Source: Sphingosinicella humi
GTDB taxonomy: Bacteria; Pseudomonadota; Alphaproteobacteria; Sphingomonadales; Sphingomonadaceae
NCBI RefSeq assembly: GCF_003129465.1
Contig: NZ_QFFF01000001.1
Location: 1,411,501 to 1,475,500 of the forward strand
Direction: 5' to 3'
Length of the DNA stretch: 64,000 nucleotides
The first letter of the stretch is position 1. Each line of letters begins with the position of its first letter. Below the pieces are notes generated by a model. That model was given only the letters and a program-made list of their open reading frames with translations. It made no database searches and was not told the DNA's origin. Position numbers and translations under genes: made by a program. Of this stretch, positions 7,893 through 17,038 are shown piece by piece.

Positions 7893-10409
7893 CTACAAAG
7901 TCCGCTCGCGTTCCTCGACCTCGAAGACTTCGAGGTGATCGCCCGGCTTGATGTCGTTGGTGTCGGCCAGGAGCACGCCGCACTCGAGGCCCGCCCGGAC
8001 TTCGGCGACGTCGTCCTTGAAACGACGCAGCGACGAGATCGTGGTCTTGGACACGATGACGTCCTCGCGAGTGAGCCGCGCATGGAGGCCCTTGCGGATG
8101 ACGCCTTCGAGGACCAGCAGGCCGGCCGCCTTGTCCTTCTTGCCGGCCGGGAAGACCTCCTTGACCTCGGCACGACCAAGCACCGTCTCGACCATCTCCG
8201 GCCCGAGCTCGCCCGCCATCGCCGACTTCACCCAATCGGTGAGGTGGTAGATGACATCATAGTAGCGGAACTCGACGCCCGTGCGCTCGGCGACTTCGCG
8301 CGCCTTGGCGTTGGGACGGACGTTGAAGCCGATGATCGGCGCGCCGGACGCGCCGGCCAGGGTCACGTCGCTCTCGGTGATCGCGCCGACGCCCGAATGG
8401 AGCACGCGCACCTTGATCTCGTCGGTCGAGATGCGGTTGACGGCGTTGACGATCGCCTCGGCCGAGCCCTGCACGTCGGCCTTGATGACCAGCGGGAACT
8501 CCATGATCGTGCTCGCCTTCGAGGCGAACATGTTCTCGAGGCTGACCGGGGCGCTGGTGGTGCGCTTCCGATCGAGCACGCTCTGGCGGTAGGCGGCGAC
8601 CTCGCGGGCGCGCGCCTCATTCTCGACCACCGAGAAGGGATCGCCCGCCGACGGCACCGCCGACAGGCCGAGCACCTCGACCGGCACCGACGGCCCGGCT
8701 TCCTTCACCTGGCGGCCCTTGTCGTCGATCATCGCGCGGACCTTGCCGCTCGCCGCACCGACGACGAAGATGTCGCCGACGCGAAGCGTGCCGCGCTGGA
8801 CGAGCACGGTCGCCAGCGGTCCGCGGCCCTTGTCGAGCTTGGCTTCGACGACCGTGGCTTCCGCCGGACGGTCGGGGTTGGCCTTGAGCTCGAGGATTTC
8901 GGCCTGGAGCTGGATCGCCTCGAGCAGCTTGTCGAGGTTGGTCTTCTTGAGCGCCGAAACCTCGACGTCCTGGACGTCGCCGCCCATGTCCTCGACCACG
9001 ATCTCGTGCTGCAGCAGTTCCTCGCGGACCTTCTGCGGATTGGCCTCGTGCTTGTCGATCTTGTTGATCGCCACGATCATCGGCACGCCGGCGGCCTTGG
9101 TGTGGTTGATCGCCTCGACCGTCTGCGGCTTCAGGCCATCATCGGCCGCGACCACCAGCACGACGATGTCGGTGACGTTGGCGCCGCGCGCGCGCATCTC
9201 GGTGAAGGCCTCGTGGCCCGGCGTGTCGAGGAAGGTGATCTTCGACTTGTCGGGCAGGCCGACCTGATAGGCGCCGATATGCTGGGTGATGCCGCCGGCT
9301 TCGCCCGCCACGACTTCGGCACCGCGGATGGCGTCGAGCAGCGACGTCTTGCCGTGATCGACATGGCCCATGATGGTGACCACGGGCGGACGCAGCCGCA
9401 ATGTCTCGGGCGCATCCTCCTCGCCGCCGATGCCGATCTCGACGTCGGCTTCGCTGACGCGCTTGATGTTGTGCCCGAACTCGGTGACGAGCAGCTCGGC
9501 CGTGTCCTGGTCGATCGTCTGGTTGACGGTGACCATCATGCCCATCTTGAACAGCGCCTTCACCAGGTCGGCGCCGCGCTCCGCCATGCGGTTGGCGAGT
9601 TCCTGGACCGTGATCGCCTCGGGCACCACGACGTCGCGGATCTGCTTTTCGCGCGGTCCGGACTGCTGATGATGCCGCTTTTCCTTCTCGCGGGCGCGCT
9701 TCAGCGCCGCCAGCGAGCGGGCGCGAGCGCCGCCGTCGCCATCGGTGAGCGCGCGGGTGACGGTGAGCTTGCCGGACTGGCGGCGATCATCGCGGCCGCC
9801 ACGGCTCGGGCGGGCCGGCTCGGGCTTCTTGGCGGCGGGCGGATGCTTGGCGCGGCCGTGGACGCTCCGACGCTCCTCCTCCTCGCTCGCCGGCGCCTCG
9901 GGCGCGGACAAGTCGGGCTCGGCGCGCGGCTTCACCGTGGCGGCCTTCTCGGCGGCCATGCGAGCCTCTTCCTCGGCCTTTTGCCGTTCCTCTTCGGCGC
10001 GGCGATTCTCCTCGGCGCGGCGCTTCTCTTCCTCGGACGCTTCCTGGGCCTGGCGGTCCTCGCGCCGGCGCGCTTCCTCGAGCGCAGCCATGCGCGCTTC
10101 CTCGGCCTCGCGCAGCAGCTTCTCCTGAAGCTCCTTGCGCGCGGCGGCATCGTTGACCGGACGAGCAGCGGGCTTGGGCTTGGGCGGGGGCGCCTTGGCG
10201 ACGGGTGCTTCCGGCTTGGGCGCTTCCTCGACCTTGGGCGCTTCGGCCTCGCCGGGCCGGCCCAGGATACGACGCTTCTTCACCTCGACCACGACGGTGT
10301 TGGACCGGCCATGGCTGAAGCTCTGCTTCACCTTGCCGGTTTCGATCGTCCGCTTGAGGCCCAACGGCGCGCGTGCTCCGAGCTTCGGCTTGTCTGTCGT
10401 ATCGCTCAT
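7893..10409 (-). CDS. infB: Translation initiation factor IF-2
   Basis: The 838-residue GTPase brings initiator fMet-tRNA to the 30S subunit. The N-terminal third is a long Glu/Ala/Arg-rich charged region after a conserved start ([21 protein letters not shown]). The G domain follows at about residue 345 with [24 protein letters not shown] and NKIDK, then the domain II and IV beta barrels ([30 protein letters not shown]). The start overlaps the ylxR stop by ATGA, showing tight coupling. Length is normal for alphaproteobacteria. Confidence 0.98.
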   Translation of the reverse strand: MSDTTDKPKLGARAPLGLKRTIETGKVKQSFSHGRSNTVVVEVKKRRILGRPGEAEAPKVEEAPKPEAPVAKAPPPKPKPAARPVNDAAARKELQEKLLREAEEARMAALEEARRREDRQAQEASEEEKRRAEENRRAEEERQKAEEEARMAAEKAATVKPRAEPDLSAPEAPASEEEERRSVHGRAKHPPAAKKPEPARPSRGGRDDRRQSGKLTVTRALTDGDGGARARSLAALKRAREKEKRHHQQSGPREKQIRDVVVPEAITVQELANRMAERGADLVKALFKMGMMVTVNQTIDQDTAELLVTEFGHNIKRVSEADVEIGIGGEEDAPETLRLRPPVVTIMGHVDHGKTSLLDAIRGAEVVAGEAGGITQHIGAYQVGLPDKSKITFLDTPGHEAFTEMRARGANVTDIVVLVVAADDGLKPQTVEAINHTKAAGVPMIVAINKIDKHEANPQKVREELLQHEIVVEDMGGDVQDVEVSALKKTNLDKLLEAIQLQAEILELKANPDRPAEATVVEAKLDKGRGPLATVLVQRGTLRVGDIFVVGAASGKVRAMIDDKGRQVKEAGPSVPVEVLGLSAVPSAGDPFSVVENEARAREVAAYRQSVLDRKRTTSAPVSLENMFASKASTIMEFPLVIKADVQGSAEAIVNAVNRISTDEIKVRVLHSGVGAITESDVTLAGASGAPIIGFNVRPNAKAREVAERTGVEFRYYDVIYHLTDWVKSAMAGELGPEMVETVLGRAEVKEVFPAGKKDKAAGLLVLEGVIRKGLHARLTREDVIVSKTTISSLRRFKDDVAEVRAGLECGVLLADTNDIKPGDHLEVFEVEERERTL

Positions 10410-11149
10410 TCTAATCCTTCGTTCACATCCACAGCCGAAGCGCCCGACGTTTCCGCCGCCCCGGCGCTTAGCCCATCATCCGTTCCGATAAAAGCGCGCC
10501 ACCTGTCGATCGCGTGACGCACACGCGCGGCGGCAGCCCGGTCGACGATGGCGACATGTACCACATTGTGCCGCCCCAGCGCCAACGACAATATGGCCCT
10601 TTCGGCTGGAAAAACCACCCCTTGGCTTTCGCCGTCGCCCATCCGCCAGGCCTGATCGAGCTTGCGGTTGCCGTCCTCGCCCGCGTCCGAGGCGTGGATG
10701 AGGAGGTGAACCTCACCGCGCCGCGCCGCGGTTTCGATCTTGTCGGATCCGGTGATCAGCGTGCCGGCGCGGGCTTCGAGACCCAGCCGATCGAGCGCCG
10801 CCTGGCGCAAGGCCTTCTCGATCCGCTCCCCCAGATCGGGCGGAATGGAGAGGGCGCCGGTCTTGAAGGCGCGAGCCAACGCACCCTTGAGCTTGCCCTT
10901 GGCCTGAGCCGCTTCCAGAGCCGCGCGATCGACGCCGATCCAGGCGCCGCGCCCGGGCGCCTTGGCCCGAACATCGGGCGCGATCTCGCCGCCCGGCCCT
11001 AGCGCGAGCCGGACGAGATTGTCGCGCGCGTCATGCTCCCCGGAAAGGATGCACTTGCGCTCGGGTATATGGGCCGATCGATCATCGGAACGGCCCTTAA
11101 TGCCGCTCCGGCTGGTCAGTTCTGCCGTGTCATTGGGAGGTTTCCGCAA
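10406..11149 (-). CDS. ylxR: YlxR/DUF448 RNA-binding protein fused to an L7Ae-like domain
   Basis: Residues about 25-110 are the YlxR (DUF448) domain: [23 protein letters not shown] and the GRGAWIG loop. Residues about 120-220 look like an L7Ae/L30e-type RNA-binding fold ([19 protein letters not shown]). The gene sits between nusA and infB, its usual place, and likely acts in rRNA transcription or nucleoid regulation. There is no in-frame ATG. I choose TTG at 11149 because GGGGAGGA stands 5 bases before it; this puts the start 20 bases inside nusA. An ATG at 11133 is in another frame and stops at once. Confidence 0.88.
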   Translation of the reverse strand: MRKPPNDTAELTSRSGIKGRSDDRSAHIPERKCILSGEHDARDNLVRLALGPGGEIAPDVRAKAPGRGAWIGVDRAALEAAQAKGKLKGALARAFKTGALSIPPDLGERIEKALRQAALDRLGLEARAGTLITGSDKIETAARRGEVHLLIHASDAGEDGNRKLDQAWRMGDGESQGVVFPAERAILSLALGRHNVVHVAIVDRAAAARVRHAIDRWRAFIGTDDGLSAGAAETSGASAVDVNEGLE

Positions 11150-12752
11150 CCGCGTCCTCCCCTTCGTCCTCAAACCAGTGAGCGCGGGCCGCCATGATGA
11201 TCTCATTGCCCTGCTCGTCGGAGAGCCCATAGTCGGCGAGGATCCCGCCCTTGTCCTCGGGCCGCGAGCTTTCCTGGCGACGGCGCGGCTCCTGCCGCTT
11301 CTTCTGGACCAGTTCGTCGGTGGCGAGGTCGGCCAGATCGTCGAGCGTCTTGATGCCCGCCTTGCCGAGCGTCACCAGCATCGCCTCGGTGAGATAGGGC
11401 ATCTCCGCCAGCTCGTCCGACACGCCGAGCGCGCGCCGCTCCTCGCGCGCGGCGGCCTCGCGGCGCTCCAGCGCCTCGGCGGCGCGGCTCTGCAGCTCCG
11501 CCGCCAGCTCCTCGTCGAAGCCTTCGATGGAGGACAGCTCCTCCGGCTCGACATAGGCGACTTCCTCCAGCGCGCCGAAGCCTTCGGCGACCAGCAGCTG
11601 GGCCAGCGTCTCGTCGACGTCCAGCTCGTTCTGGAACATCTCGGAGCGCTCGACGAACTCGCGCTGGCGCTTCTCGCTGGCATCGGCCTCGGTCATGATG
11701 TCGATCGCCGAATTGGTGAGCTGGCTGGCCAGGCGCACATTCTGGCCGCGGCGGCCGATGGCGAGGCTCAGCTGATCGTCGGGAACGACGACCTCGATCC
11801 GGCTTTCTTCCTCGTCGATGACGACGCGGGCGACAGTCGCGGGCTGCAGCGCGTTGACGACGAAAGTCGCGAGATCCTCGGACCAGGGAATGATGTCGAT
11901 CTTCTCGCCCTGCATCTCCTGGACGACGGCCTGGACGCGGCTGCCCTTCATGCCGACGCAGGCGCCGACCGGGTCGATCGAGCTGTCGTGGCTGATGACG
12001 CCGATCTTGGCGCGGCTGCCCGGATCACGGGCGGCGGCCTTGATCTCGATGATGCCGTCGTAGATTTCGGGGACTTCCTGCGCGAACAGCTTCTTCATGA
12101 AGTCCGGGTGCGCGCGGGAGAGAAAGATCTGCGGCCCCCGATTCTCGCGGCGGACGTTGAGGATCAGCGAGCGCACGCGGTCGCCGACGCGAACGACTTC
12201 GCGCGGGATCTGCTGGTCGCGGCGGATGACGCCCTCGGCGCGGCCCAGGTCGACGACGACATGGCCGAACTCGACGCGCTTGACGACGCCGGTGATGATC
12301 TCGCCGGCGCGGTCCTTGAACTCCTCATATTGCCGCTCGCGCTCGGCGTCGCGGACCTTCTGGAAGATGACCTGCTTGGCGGCCTGTGCGGCGATGCGGC
12401 CGAACTCGATCGGCGGCAGCGGATCGACGATGAAGTCGCCGACGTTTGCGCCGGGCTGAAGCTTCTGCGCGTCGGCGTGGCTCACCTGCTTGAAATAGTC
12501 GTCCACCTGTTCGACCACCTCGACGACGCGCCACAGGCGCAGGTCGCCCGAATTCGGGTCGAGCTTGGCGCGGATGTCGTTCTCGGCGCCATAGCGGGCA
12601 CGGGCGGCGCGCTGGATCGCGTCCTCCATCGCCTCGATGACGATCGCCTTGTCGATCAGTTTCTCGCGCGCGACGGCGTCGGCGATGGCGAGCAGCTCGG
12701 CCTTGTTGGCGGAAACGGCGCCCGGGGCGCCGGAGCTTGCGGTGGTGGCCAT
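11130..12752 (-). CDS. nusA: Transcription termination/antitermination factor NusA
   Basis: The 540-residue factor binds RNA polymerase and nascent RNA. It shows the N-terminal polymerase-binding domain, an S1 domain (ITGVVKRVEFGHVVVDLGRAEGVI) and two KH domains (GACVGMKGSRVQAVVQEM; AIGRRGQNVRLASQLT). Acidic helix-hairpin-helix repeats follow (LLVAEGFGALEEVAYVEPEEL; MLVTLGKAGIKTLDDLADL). It is translated right after rimP (5-base gap) and overlaps ylxR. Confidence 0.98.
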   Translation of the reverse strand: MATTASSGAPGAVSANKAELLAIADAVAREKLIDKAIVIEAMEDAIQRAARARYGAENDIRAKLDPNSGDLRLWRVVEVVEQVDDYFKQVSHADAQKLQPGANVGDFIVDPLPPIEFGRIAAQAAKQVIFQKVRDAERERQYEEFKDRAGEIITGVVKRVEFGHVVVDLGRAEGVIRRDQQIPREVVRVGDRVRSLILNVRRENRGPQIFLSRAHPDFMKKLFAQEVPEIYDGIIEIKAAARDPGSRAKIGVISHDSSIDPVGACVGMKGSRVQAVVQEMQGEKIDIIPWSEDLATFVVNALQPATVARVVIDEEESRIEVVVPDDQLSLAIGRRGQNVRLASQLTNSAIDIMTEADASEKRQREFVERSEMFQNELDVDETLAQLLVAEGFGALEEVAYVEPEELSSIEGFDEELAAELQSRAAEALERREAAAREERRALGVSDELAEMPYLTEAMLVTLGKAGIKTLDDLADLATDELVQKKRQEPRRRQESSRPEDKGGILADYGLSDEQGNEIIMAARAHWFEDEGEDAVAETSQ

Positions 12753-12757
12753 GGGTC

Positions 12758-13288
12758 TCAGTCCTGTCCTTCTACCTTGATGGAGTCCGCGCCCTCCGCC
12801 GAGAGCGGAGCGGTCGCTTCGATTAGCCTGTCGGTCATCAGCAGCTTGGCCGAATGAACCTTGTCGAAGGGGAGGCGCGCCTCCCCGATATTCTGCACCT
12901 CAATCAGGATCGTGTCACCCTCGACGCCGATCAGATCGCCGGTGAATTGCTTCCGGCCGTCCAGGGCTTCGCGAAGGCTGATCCTGGCTTCGTGCCCCTT
13001 CCAATCTTCGAAATCCTTGAGCCGGGTCAACGGCCGGTCGATCCCGGGCGAGCTCACCTCCAGCCGATAGGCCTCTTCGATCGGGTCCGCCTCGTCGAGC
13101 AACTCGGACAGTCGACGCGACAGCCGCGCGCAGTCGTCAAGCGTCAGCTGGCGCGTATCCGGCCGCTCGGCCATCACCTGAAGCGTCGGATCGGACTTGC
13201 CGCCCATCATCTTGACGCGCACCAGCTCCAGCCCCTCGGCCTTGGCCGCGGGCTCGATCAGTCTCGTCAGTTCGGCGACGTCCGCCAT
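12758..13288 (-). CDS. rimP: Ribosome maturation factor RimP
   Basis: RimP assists 30S maturation. The 176-residue protein has the N-terminal alpha-beta domain (EGLELVRVKMMGG...LQVMAERPD), the signature SSPGIDRPLTRLKDFEDWKGHEARI and the C-terminal SH3-like barrel. I start at ATG 13288 (MADVAELTRLIEP), which fits homologues; a longer frame would run into the promoter region. It is the first gene of the operon, with a sigma-70-like promoter about 90 bases upstream. Confidence 0.95.
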   Translation of the reverse strand: MADVAELTRLIEPAAKAEGLELVRVKMMGGKSDPTLQVMAERPDTRQLTLDDCARLSRRLSELLDEADPIEEAYRLEVSSPGIDRPLTRLKDFEDWKGHEARISLREALDGRKQFTGDLIGVEGDTILIEVQNIGEARLPFDKVHSAKLLMTDRLIEATAPLSAEGADSIKVEGQD

Positions 13289-13378
13289 CCATGCATCCCA
13301 ACAACCAAAGGGCCTCGGTGCCGGCCCCACCCTGGGACCAGCCTCAACATTGTTACCGATGTCGAGAAAGGCAGGGGC

Positions 13379-13407
13379 TATATAGGGGAAGGTCGGGAAG
13401 GGAGCAA
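13379..13407 (-). promoter_or_regulatory. Probable sigma-70 promoter of the rimP-pnp operon
   Basis: On the minus strand TTGCTC (13407-13402) and TATATA (13384-13379) are 17 bases apart. This predicts a leader of roughly 80 bases before rimP. Confidence 0.5.
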
Positions 13408-13436
13408 GCCGCGATTGGGCACGCCCCGGCTCCCGT

Positions 13437-13467
13437 CTTGAAACCGATTTTTCGGCCACCCAAATTA
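13437..13467 (+). promoter_or_regulatory. Heat-shock (sigma-32-type) promoter of the hsp20 pair
   Basis: CTTGAAA at 13437-13443 is the classic heat-shock -35. After 15 bases CCCAAATTA (13459-13467) is a moderate match to the C-rich/AT -10 element. It lies about 95 bases before the first Hsp20 gene. Confidence 0.55.
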
Positions 13468-13472
13468 GCGCC

Positions 13473-13562
13473 GCCGGCTGCCATTGCGGGGCCGGCTGAC
13501 CAGAGGGCGTCCGCTCTCTCGGACGCACCTTGTAACATCGTTGCTCCAAGGAGGACTTTGAT
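13473..13562 (+). ncRNA. Possible ROSE-like RNA thermometer in the hsp20 leader
   Basis: The leader can form three successive hairpins: GCCGGC (13473-13478 with 13491-13496), GCGTCCG/CGGACGC (13507-13513 with 13520-13526), and a last one pairing CCTTG (13528-13532) with CAAGG (13547-13551). The last covers the first part of the SD AAGGAGG. TTGCTCC just before the SD resembles the conserved U-U-G-C-U of ROSE elements known for alphaproteobacterial small heat-shock genes. The fold was done by eye. Confidence 0.4.
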
Positions 13563-14048
13563 ATGAGGAACGAATTCGACCTTTCCGGCTTCCGCCGGTC
13601 CACCATCGGCTTCGACAGGCTCTTCGACCTGCTCGAAAGCAGCGCAGCCGCCCAGAACAGCGACGGCTATCCGCCCTTCGATCTCGAACATGACGGCGAG
13701 GACCGCTACCGCATCACGCTTGCGGTGGCCGGGTTCAAGCCGGACGAGATCGACGTGACGGCGCAGCAGAACCTGCTCATCGTGTCCGGCCGCAAGGCGG
13801 ACGAGCAGAACGGCAATGCCAATTATCTCCACCGCGGCATCGCCCGGCGCAGCTTCGAACGCCGGTTCGAGCTTGCCGATTTCGTGCAGGTGAAGGGCGC
13901 CGACATGAAGGACGGCCTCCTCACGATCGAGCTCCAGCGCGAGATCCCCGAGGCCATGCGCCCGCGCAGGATCGAGATCGGCCGGGGCGTCCAGCAGCTC
14001 GACACTTCGGGCGAAGCGACGACAAAGGTCGACCGCGAGGCCGCCTGA
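13563..14048 (+). CDS. Small heat-shock protein, IbpA-type Hsp20
   Basis: The 161-residue chaperone holds unfolding proteins. The N-terminus (GFDRLFDLLES) is the class A IbpA type. The alpha-crystallin domain runs from about residue 40 to 130 (YRITLAVAGFKPDEIDVTAQQNLLIVSG and later GLLTIELQREIPEAMRP with the anchoring tail motif). The SD AAGGAGGA sits at ideal distance. It is the first of two Hsp20 genes and is likely controlled by the upstream heat-shock promoter and leader structure. Confidence 0.93.
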   Translation: MRNEFDLSGFRRSTIGFDRLFDLLESSAAAQNSDGYPPFDLEHDGEDRYRITLAVAGFKPDEIDVTAQQNLLIVSGRKADEQNGNANYLHRGIARRSFERRFELADFVQVKGADMKDGLLTIELQREIPEAMRPRRIEIGRGVQQLDTSGEATTKVDREAA

Positions 14049-14143
14049 ACCAAGTGGTGGCGACATGACCGCTCCGGGCCGGCTCCGGCTGGCCCGGAGC
14101 ATGTCGGGCCGCCTTCGACTGTAAGCCACAAGGAGGAGTGATT

Positions 14144-14647
14144 ATGTCTATTCGTGATCTTGTTCCCCGGGCTCGGCAGGAGAACCGTGCCCCGATGCTT
14201 CTCGACCAGGAGGATCGAAATCCGTTCCTCTCGCTCCGGCGGGAGATGGACAGGATGTTCGACGACGTCCTTCGCGGCTTCGGCGGCCCGTCCATGATGA
14301 TGAGTCGCATGACGAGTTGGCCGAGCGTCGAGGTCAGTGAAACCGACAGCGAGTTCCGCATCATCGCCGAGGTGCCGGGCCTCAATGAAAAGGACATAGA
14401 GCTCACCGTCGACGACGGCATGCTCTGCATCCGCGGCGAGCGGAGGTCCGAAAGCGAGGCCAAGGATCGAGGCTATTCCGAGCGCTTCTACGGACGCTTC
14501 GAACGGCGTATCGCGCTGCCGAGCGGCGCCGAAGAGGACAAGGCGTCAGCGCGGTTCGAAGAGGGCGTGCTGACGGTGACGATCCCACGTTCGGCGGAGG
14601 TCGTGCGCGGCCGGCGTATCCCGATCAGCGCGGGCACTCGGCACTGA
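14144..14647 (+). CDS. Small heat-shock protein, Hsp20 (second copy)
   Basis: This 167-residue Hsp20 differs from its neighbour and resembles the Hsp18/class C type: NPFLSLRREMDRMFDDVLRGF, a Met-rich linker, then an alpha-crystallin domain (VEVSETDSEFRIIAEVPGLNEKDIEL, GERR, RFEEGVLTVTIPRS). I use ATG 14144, 7 bases after AAGGAGGA, instead of the GTG at 14138. Ninety-five bases with a GC-rich hairpin separate it from the first gene. The two may form a mixed chaperone system. Confidence 0.93.
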   Translation: MSIRDLVPRARQENRAPMLLDQEDRNPFLSLRREMDRMFDDVLRGFGGPSMMMSRMTSWPSVEVSETDSEFRIIAEVPGLNEKDIELTVDDGMLCIRGERRSESEAKDRGYSERFYGRFERRIALPSGAEEDKASARFEEGVLTVTIPRSAEVVRGRRIPISAGTRH

Positions 14648-14663
14648 CAGCCCACAAACGCTA

Positions 14664-14688
14664 TCCGGGCCGGCCTGTCCGGCCCGGA
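14664..14688 (+). terminator. Hairpin terminator after the hsp20 pair
   Basis: A 10-bp stem (14664-14673 with 14679-14688) with loop CCTGT begins 17 bases past the stop. It is GC-rich with no strong T run. Confidence 0.55.
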
Positions 14689-14718
14689 CGCATTACCCGA
14701 TATGGAATGCGGCTTTAG

Positions 14719-15336
14719 TCAGGCTTCCGGCTTCGCGCCCCACGGCGGCGGAGGCGGCGCGACCGGTCTGGTGAGATCGAACTCCGCGCGCAGGTAGCGG
14801 TTCGGGCGGCGGAGCTCGTAGGCGAAAATCCGACCCGGCTCGATCTCGATGGCCCAGACGTTGGTGGTCGAGACCGCCGCTCCCTCGCGGTTGAACAGGT
14901 CCCTGGAAAATGAGTCGACGGGGAATTCCTGCCGGGTCGCGGTCCCGGGCGCGGTCGTGTCGCCGCCATATTGGGTCAGCACGTCCTCGCTGCCGTCCGG
15001 GTGGCGATGGTCGTGCTTGAGGCGAAGGCCGCCCTCTTCGGTGCGCGACACGACCCAGGTGCGCGAGCGATCCTCGCCGACATGGAAGGGGATGCGGATC
15101 GTGTCGTCGGAACATTCCCGCACGTGCATCACCAGGCGGCTGCTGCGCATCTCCTCGTCGGCCGCTTCGTCCGAAACCACCCGGCCTTCATAGGCCTTGC
15201 CGCACAGCGCCGAGAGGCTGGCGAAGAAGCGATCGGCGGCGGTCTCCGCGGCGGCGACCGGCGCTTGATCGTCGGCGACGCCCCCGTCCGTACAGGCGGC
15301 GAGGACAAGGGCAAGCGGGAGCGCGATCCACTTCAT
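14719..15336 (-). CDS. Lipoprotein of unknown function
   Basis: The 205-residue protein starts MKWIALPLALVLAAC, with the lipobox cysteine at residue 15, so it is an envelope lipoprotein. The body has a HDHRHPDGSED stretch, a long beta-rich part (NVWAIEIEPGRIFAYELRRPNRYLRAEFDLTRP) and a Pro-rich end. I have seen this general pattern in uncharacterised sphingomonad proteins but know no function. It sits 9 bases after the methyltransferase gene and may be the last gene of that unit. Confidence 0.7.
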   Translation of the reverse strand: MKWIALPLALVLAACTDGGVADDQAPVAAAETAADRFFASLSALCGKAYEGRVVSDEAADEEMRSSRLVMHVRECSDDTIRIPFHVGEDRSRTWVVSRTEEGGLRLKHDHRHPDGSEDVLTQYGGDTTAPGTATRQEFPVDSFSRDLFNREGAAVSTTNVWAIEIEPGRIFAYELRRPNRYLRAEFDLTRPVAPPPPPWGAKPEA

Positions 15337-15345
15337 GAGGAGACG

Positions 15346-15870
15346 CTAGGGGGAAAGACGGGCCCTGCCAAGGCGTGGCTCTTCGACCCGTATCCGGATC
15401 GCGAGGACAAGCCCGTTGAGCAGCGTGAACAGACTCGCGACCTGCCACAGTCCGAAGGCGAGCGGCAGCACCGCGACCTCGCCGACAACGATGGCGTAAT
15501 TGGGATGGCGGAGCCATCGGTACGGCCCGTCCTTCACCAAAGGCGCGTCCGGAAGAACGATGATGCGAGTCGTCCAACGCCGGCCCAACGTTGCGAGCAC
15601 CCAGATGCGCCCGACCTGGAGCAGCAGGAACAAGCCGATCAGCGGCCAGATCACAGGACGACCGGGGGCTAGCCACCAAAGTGCCGCCAACCAGGCCGCG
15701 TGGACGGCGACGATCAGCGGATAATGGCCTTGGCCGACTTCATAGGCCCCGCGCGCGAGCAGGGCCTGGGTATTGCGGCGCGCGAGCATCAGTTCGCCCA
15801 GCCGCTGCGCCGTCACCAGGGCCAGGATCACCGCCGGCCAACCCACCTCACCGATCCCGAGCTCAGGCAT
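15346..15870 (-). CDS. Isoprenylcysteine-carboxyl-methyltransferase-family membrane protein
   Basis: The 174-residue integral membrane protein has four or five hydrophobic segments and the family signature RWLRHPNYAIVVGEV (RHPxYxG type), followed by EEPRLG. Such enzymes use SAM to methylate lipid-linked substrates. The start at ATG 15870 overlaps the end of the type III polyketide synthase gene by 8 bases, so the two are translated together. By analogy with B. subtilis bpsA-bpsB, this enzyme may O-methylate the alkylpyrone made by the synthase. Confidence 0.8.
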   Translation of the reverse strand: MPELGIGEVGWPAVILALVTAQRLGELMLARRNTQALLARGAYEVGQGHYPLIVAVHAAWLAALWWLAPGRPVIWPLIGLFLLLQVGRIWVLATLGRRWTTRIIVLPDAPLVKDGPYRWLRHPNYAIVVGEVAVLPLAFGLWQVASLFTLLNGLVLAIRIRVEEPRLGRARLSP

Positions 15871-16933
15871 TCCGCGCCCGCGCCAACGACAATCCCGCGG
15901 CCGTGAAGCCCGGCCCGAGCGCCAGCAGCAACGTCCGCTCCGGCATGCCCGCCTGGAGCAACCGCTCCAGCACGAAGAGCACCGTGGGCGCGGACATGTT
16001 GCCGAAATCACGGAGGATGGCGCGCTCGTGGTCGAGCTCGCCCTCCTTCAGCGCCAGGCCCGACTCCAGTGCCGCGACGACCTTGGCGCCGCCGGGATGG
16101 CAGGTGAAGCGGTCTATCTCCCGACGTTCCAGGCCGAGCGCCTCCAGCATATGCGCCACGGCGGTGGCCATATACTGCTCGACGAACGGCGGAATGGCGC
16201 GGTCGAAGATGACGGCCAGGCCGGGATCCTCGACATCCCAGCCCATGATGCCCAGCGTGTCGGGCCACAATATCTCGCATCCCCCCTCGACCGTGGCCCA
16301 CCCCCCGTCGCCGGAGCGCAGGACGGCGGCGGCCGCGCCGTCCCCGAACAGGGCGGTGGCGACGATATTGGCCTTGCTGACCTTGTCGATCCGGATCGTG
16401 GTCGAGCAGAGTTCGATCGTCACGAACAGCGCCGTCCTGCCTTCGCCGGCCGCTGCCAACCGGGCCGCGGTGGCCAACCCGCTGACGCCGCCGGCGCAGC
16501 CAAGGCCGAACAGGGGGACGCGCTCGGCATCGACCCTGAAGCCCATCCTGCCGGCAACGCGGGCCTCGAGGCTGGGGGTGGCGATGCCCGTTGTCGAGAC
16601 GGTGACGAGGCAGTCGATGTCGCGGGCTTCGACACCGGCCTGGTCGAGGGCCTTCCTCGCCGCCTCGACATAAAGCGCCTCGGCCGTCTCCAGATAGACC
16701 TGGTTGCGCTCCTTCCAGCCATGATCGCCCCAATACCAGTCGGTGGGCCTGGAGAGACGCCGAGTGGCAACCCCGGCATTGTCGAAGACCGGCTCCAGCT
16801 GCTCGAAAAGCCGCATGCGTGTGCCGAACAGGCTCCGGGCGAAGCTTTTAGCCTCCTCCTGGACGAGGACATGGGGGGGAACCGCCGTCGCGAGCGAGAG
16901 CAGGGCCACCGGAGGACGACTATTATTCGGCAT
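15863..16933 (-). CDS. Type III polyketide synthase (chalcone/stilbene-synthase family)
   Basis: The protein of about 356 residues has the thiolase fold and the complete catalytic triad: Cys near residue 144 (GLGCAGG), His near 278 (TCHPGG) and Asn near 311 (FGNMSAP). These enzymes extend a fatty acyl-CoA with malonyl-CoA and cyclise it to alkylpyrones or resorcinols. I start at ATG 16933 (MPNNSRPP), which fits family length; an in-frame ATG at 16960 is also possible. It is divergent from the sugar dehydrogenase gene, with about 100 bases between them for both promoters. Confidence 0.92.
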   Translation of the reverse strand: MPNNSRPPVALLSLATAVPPHVLVQEEAKSFARSLFGTRMRLFEQLEPVFDNAGVATRRLSRPTDWYWGDHGWKERNQVYLETAEALYVEAARKALDQAGVEARDIDCLVTVSTTGIATPSLEARVAGRMGFRVDAERVPLFGLGCAGGVSGLATAARLAAAGEGRTALFVTIELCSTTIRIDKVSKANIVATALFGDGAAAAVLRSGDGGWATVEGGCEILWPDTLGIMGWDVEDPGLAVIFDRAIPPFVEQYMATAVAHMLEALGLERREIDRFTCHPGGAKVVAALESGLALKEGELDHERAILRDFGNMSAPTVLFVLERLLQAGMPERTLLLALGPGFTAAGLSLARARNA

Positions 16934-17038
16934 CCATCGGTCCGATCCGATCGCCCCCATCTTGACGCAACCGACCTGCCGCTGGAAGGTCCGCCACGTC
17001 GCCCGATCCTTACACCCTGTTTGCCTGGAGGCCTATAG

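Noticed and set aside
7935-10517. An 860-codon plus-strand frame opposite infB
   Set aside because: Antisense to IF-2; composition is the mirror of the infB codon pattern.
11131-11133. ATG overlapping the nusA stop as start of ylxR
   Set aside because: It is in another reading frame and meets a stop after five codons; the TTG at 11149 with a strong SD is better.
13473-13526. Small regulatory RNA independent of hsp20
   Set aside because: There is no separate promoter or terminator; the hairpins are better explained as the hsp20 mRNA leader.
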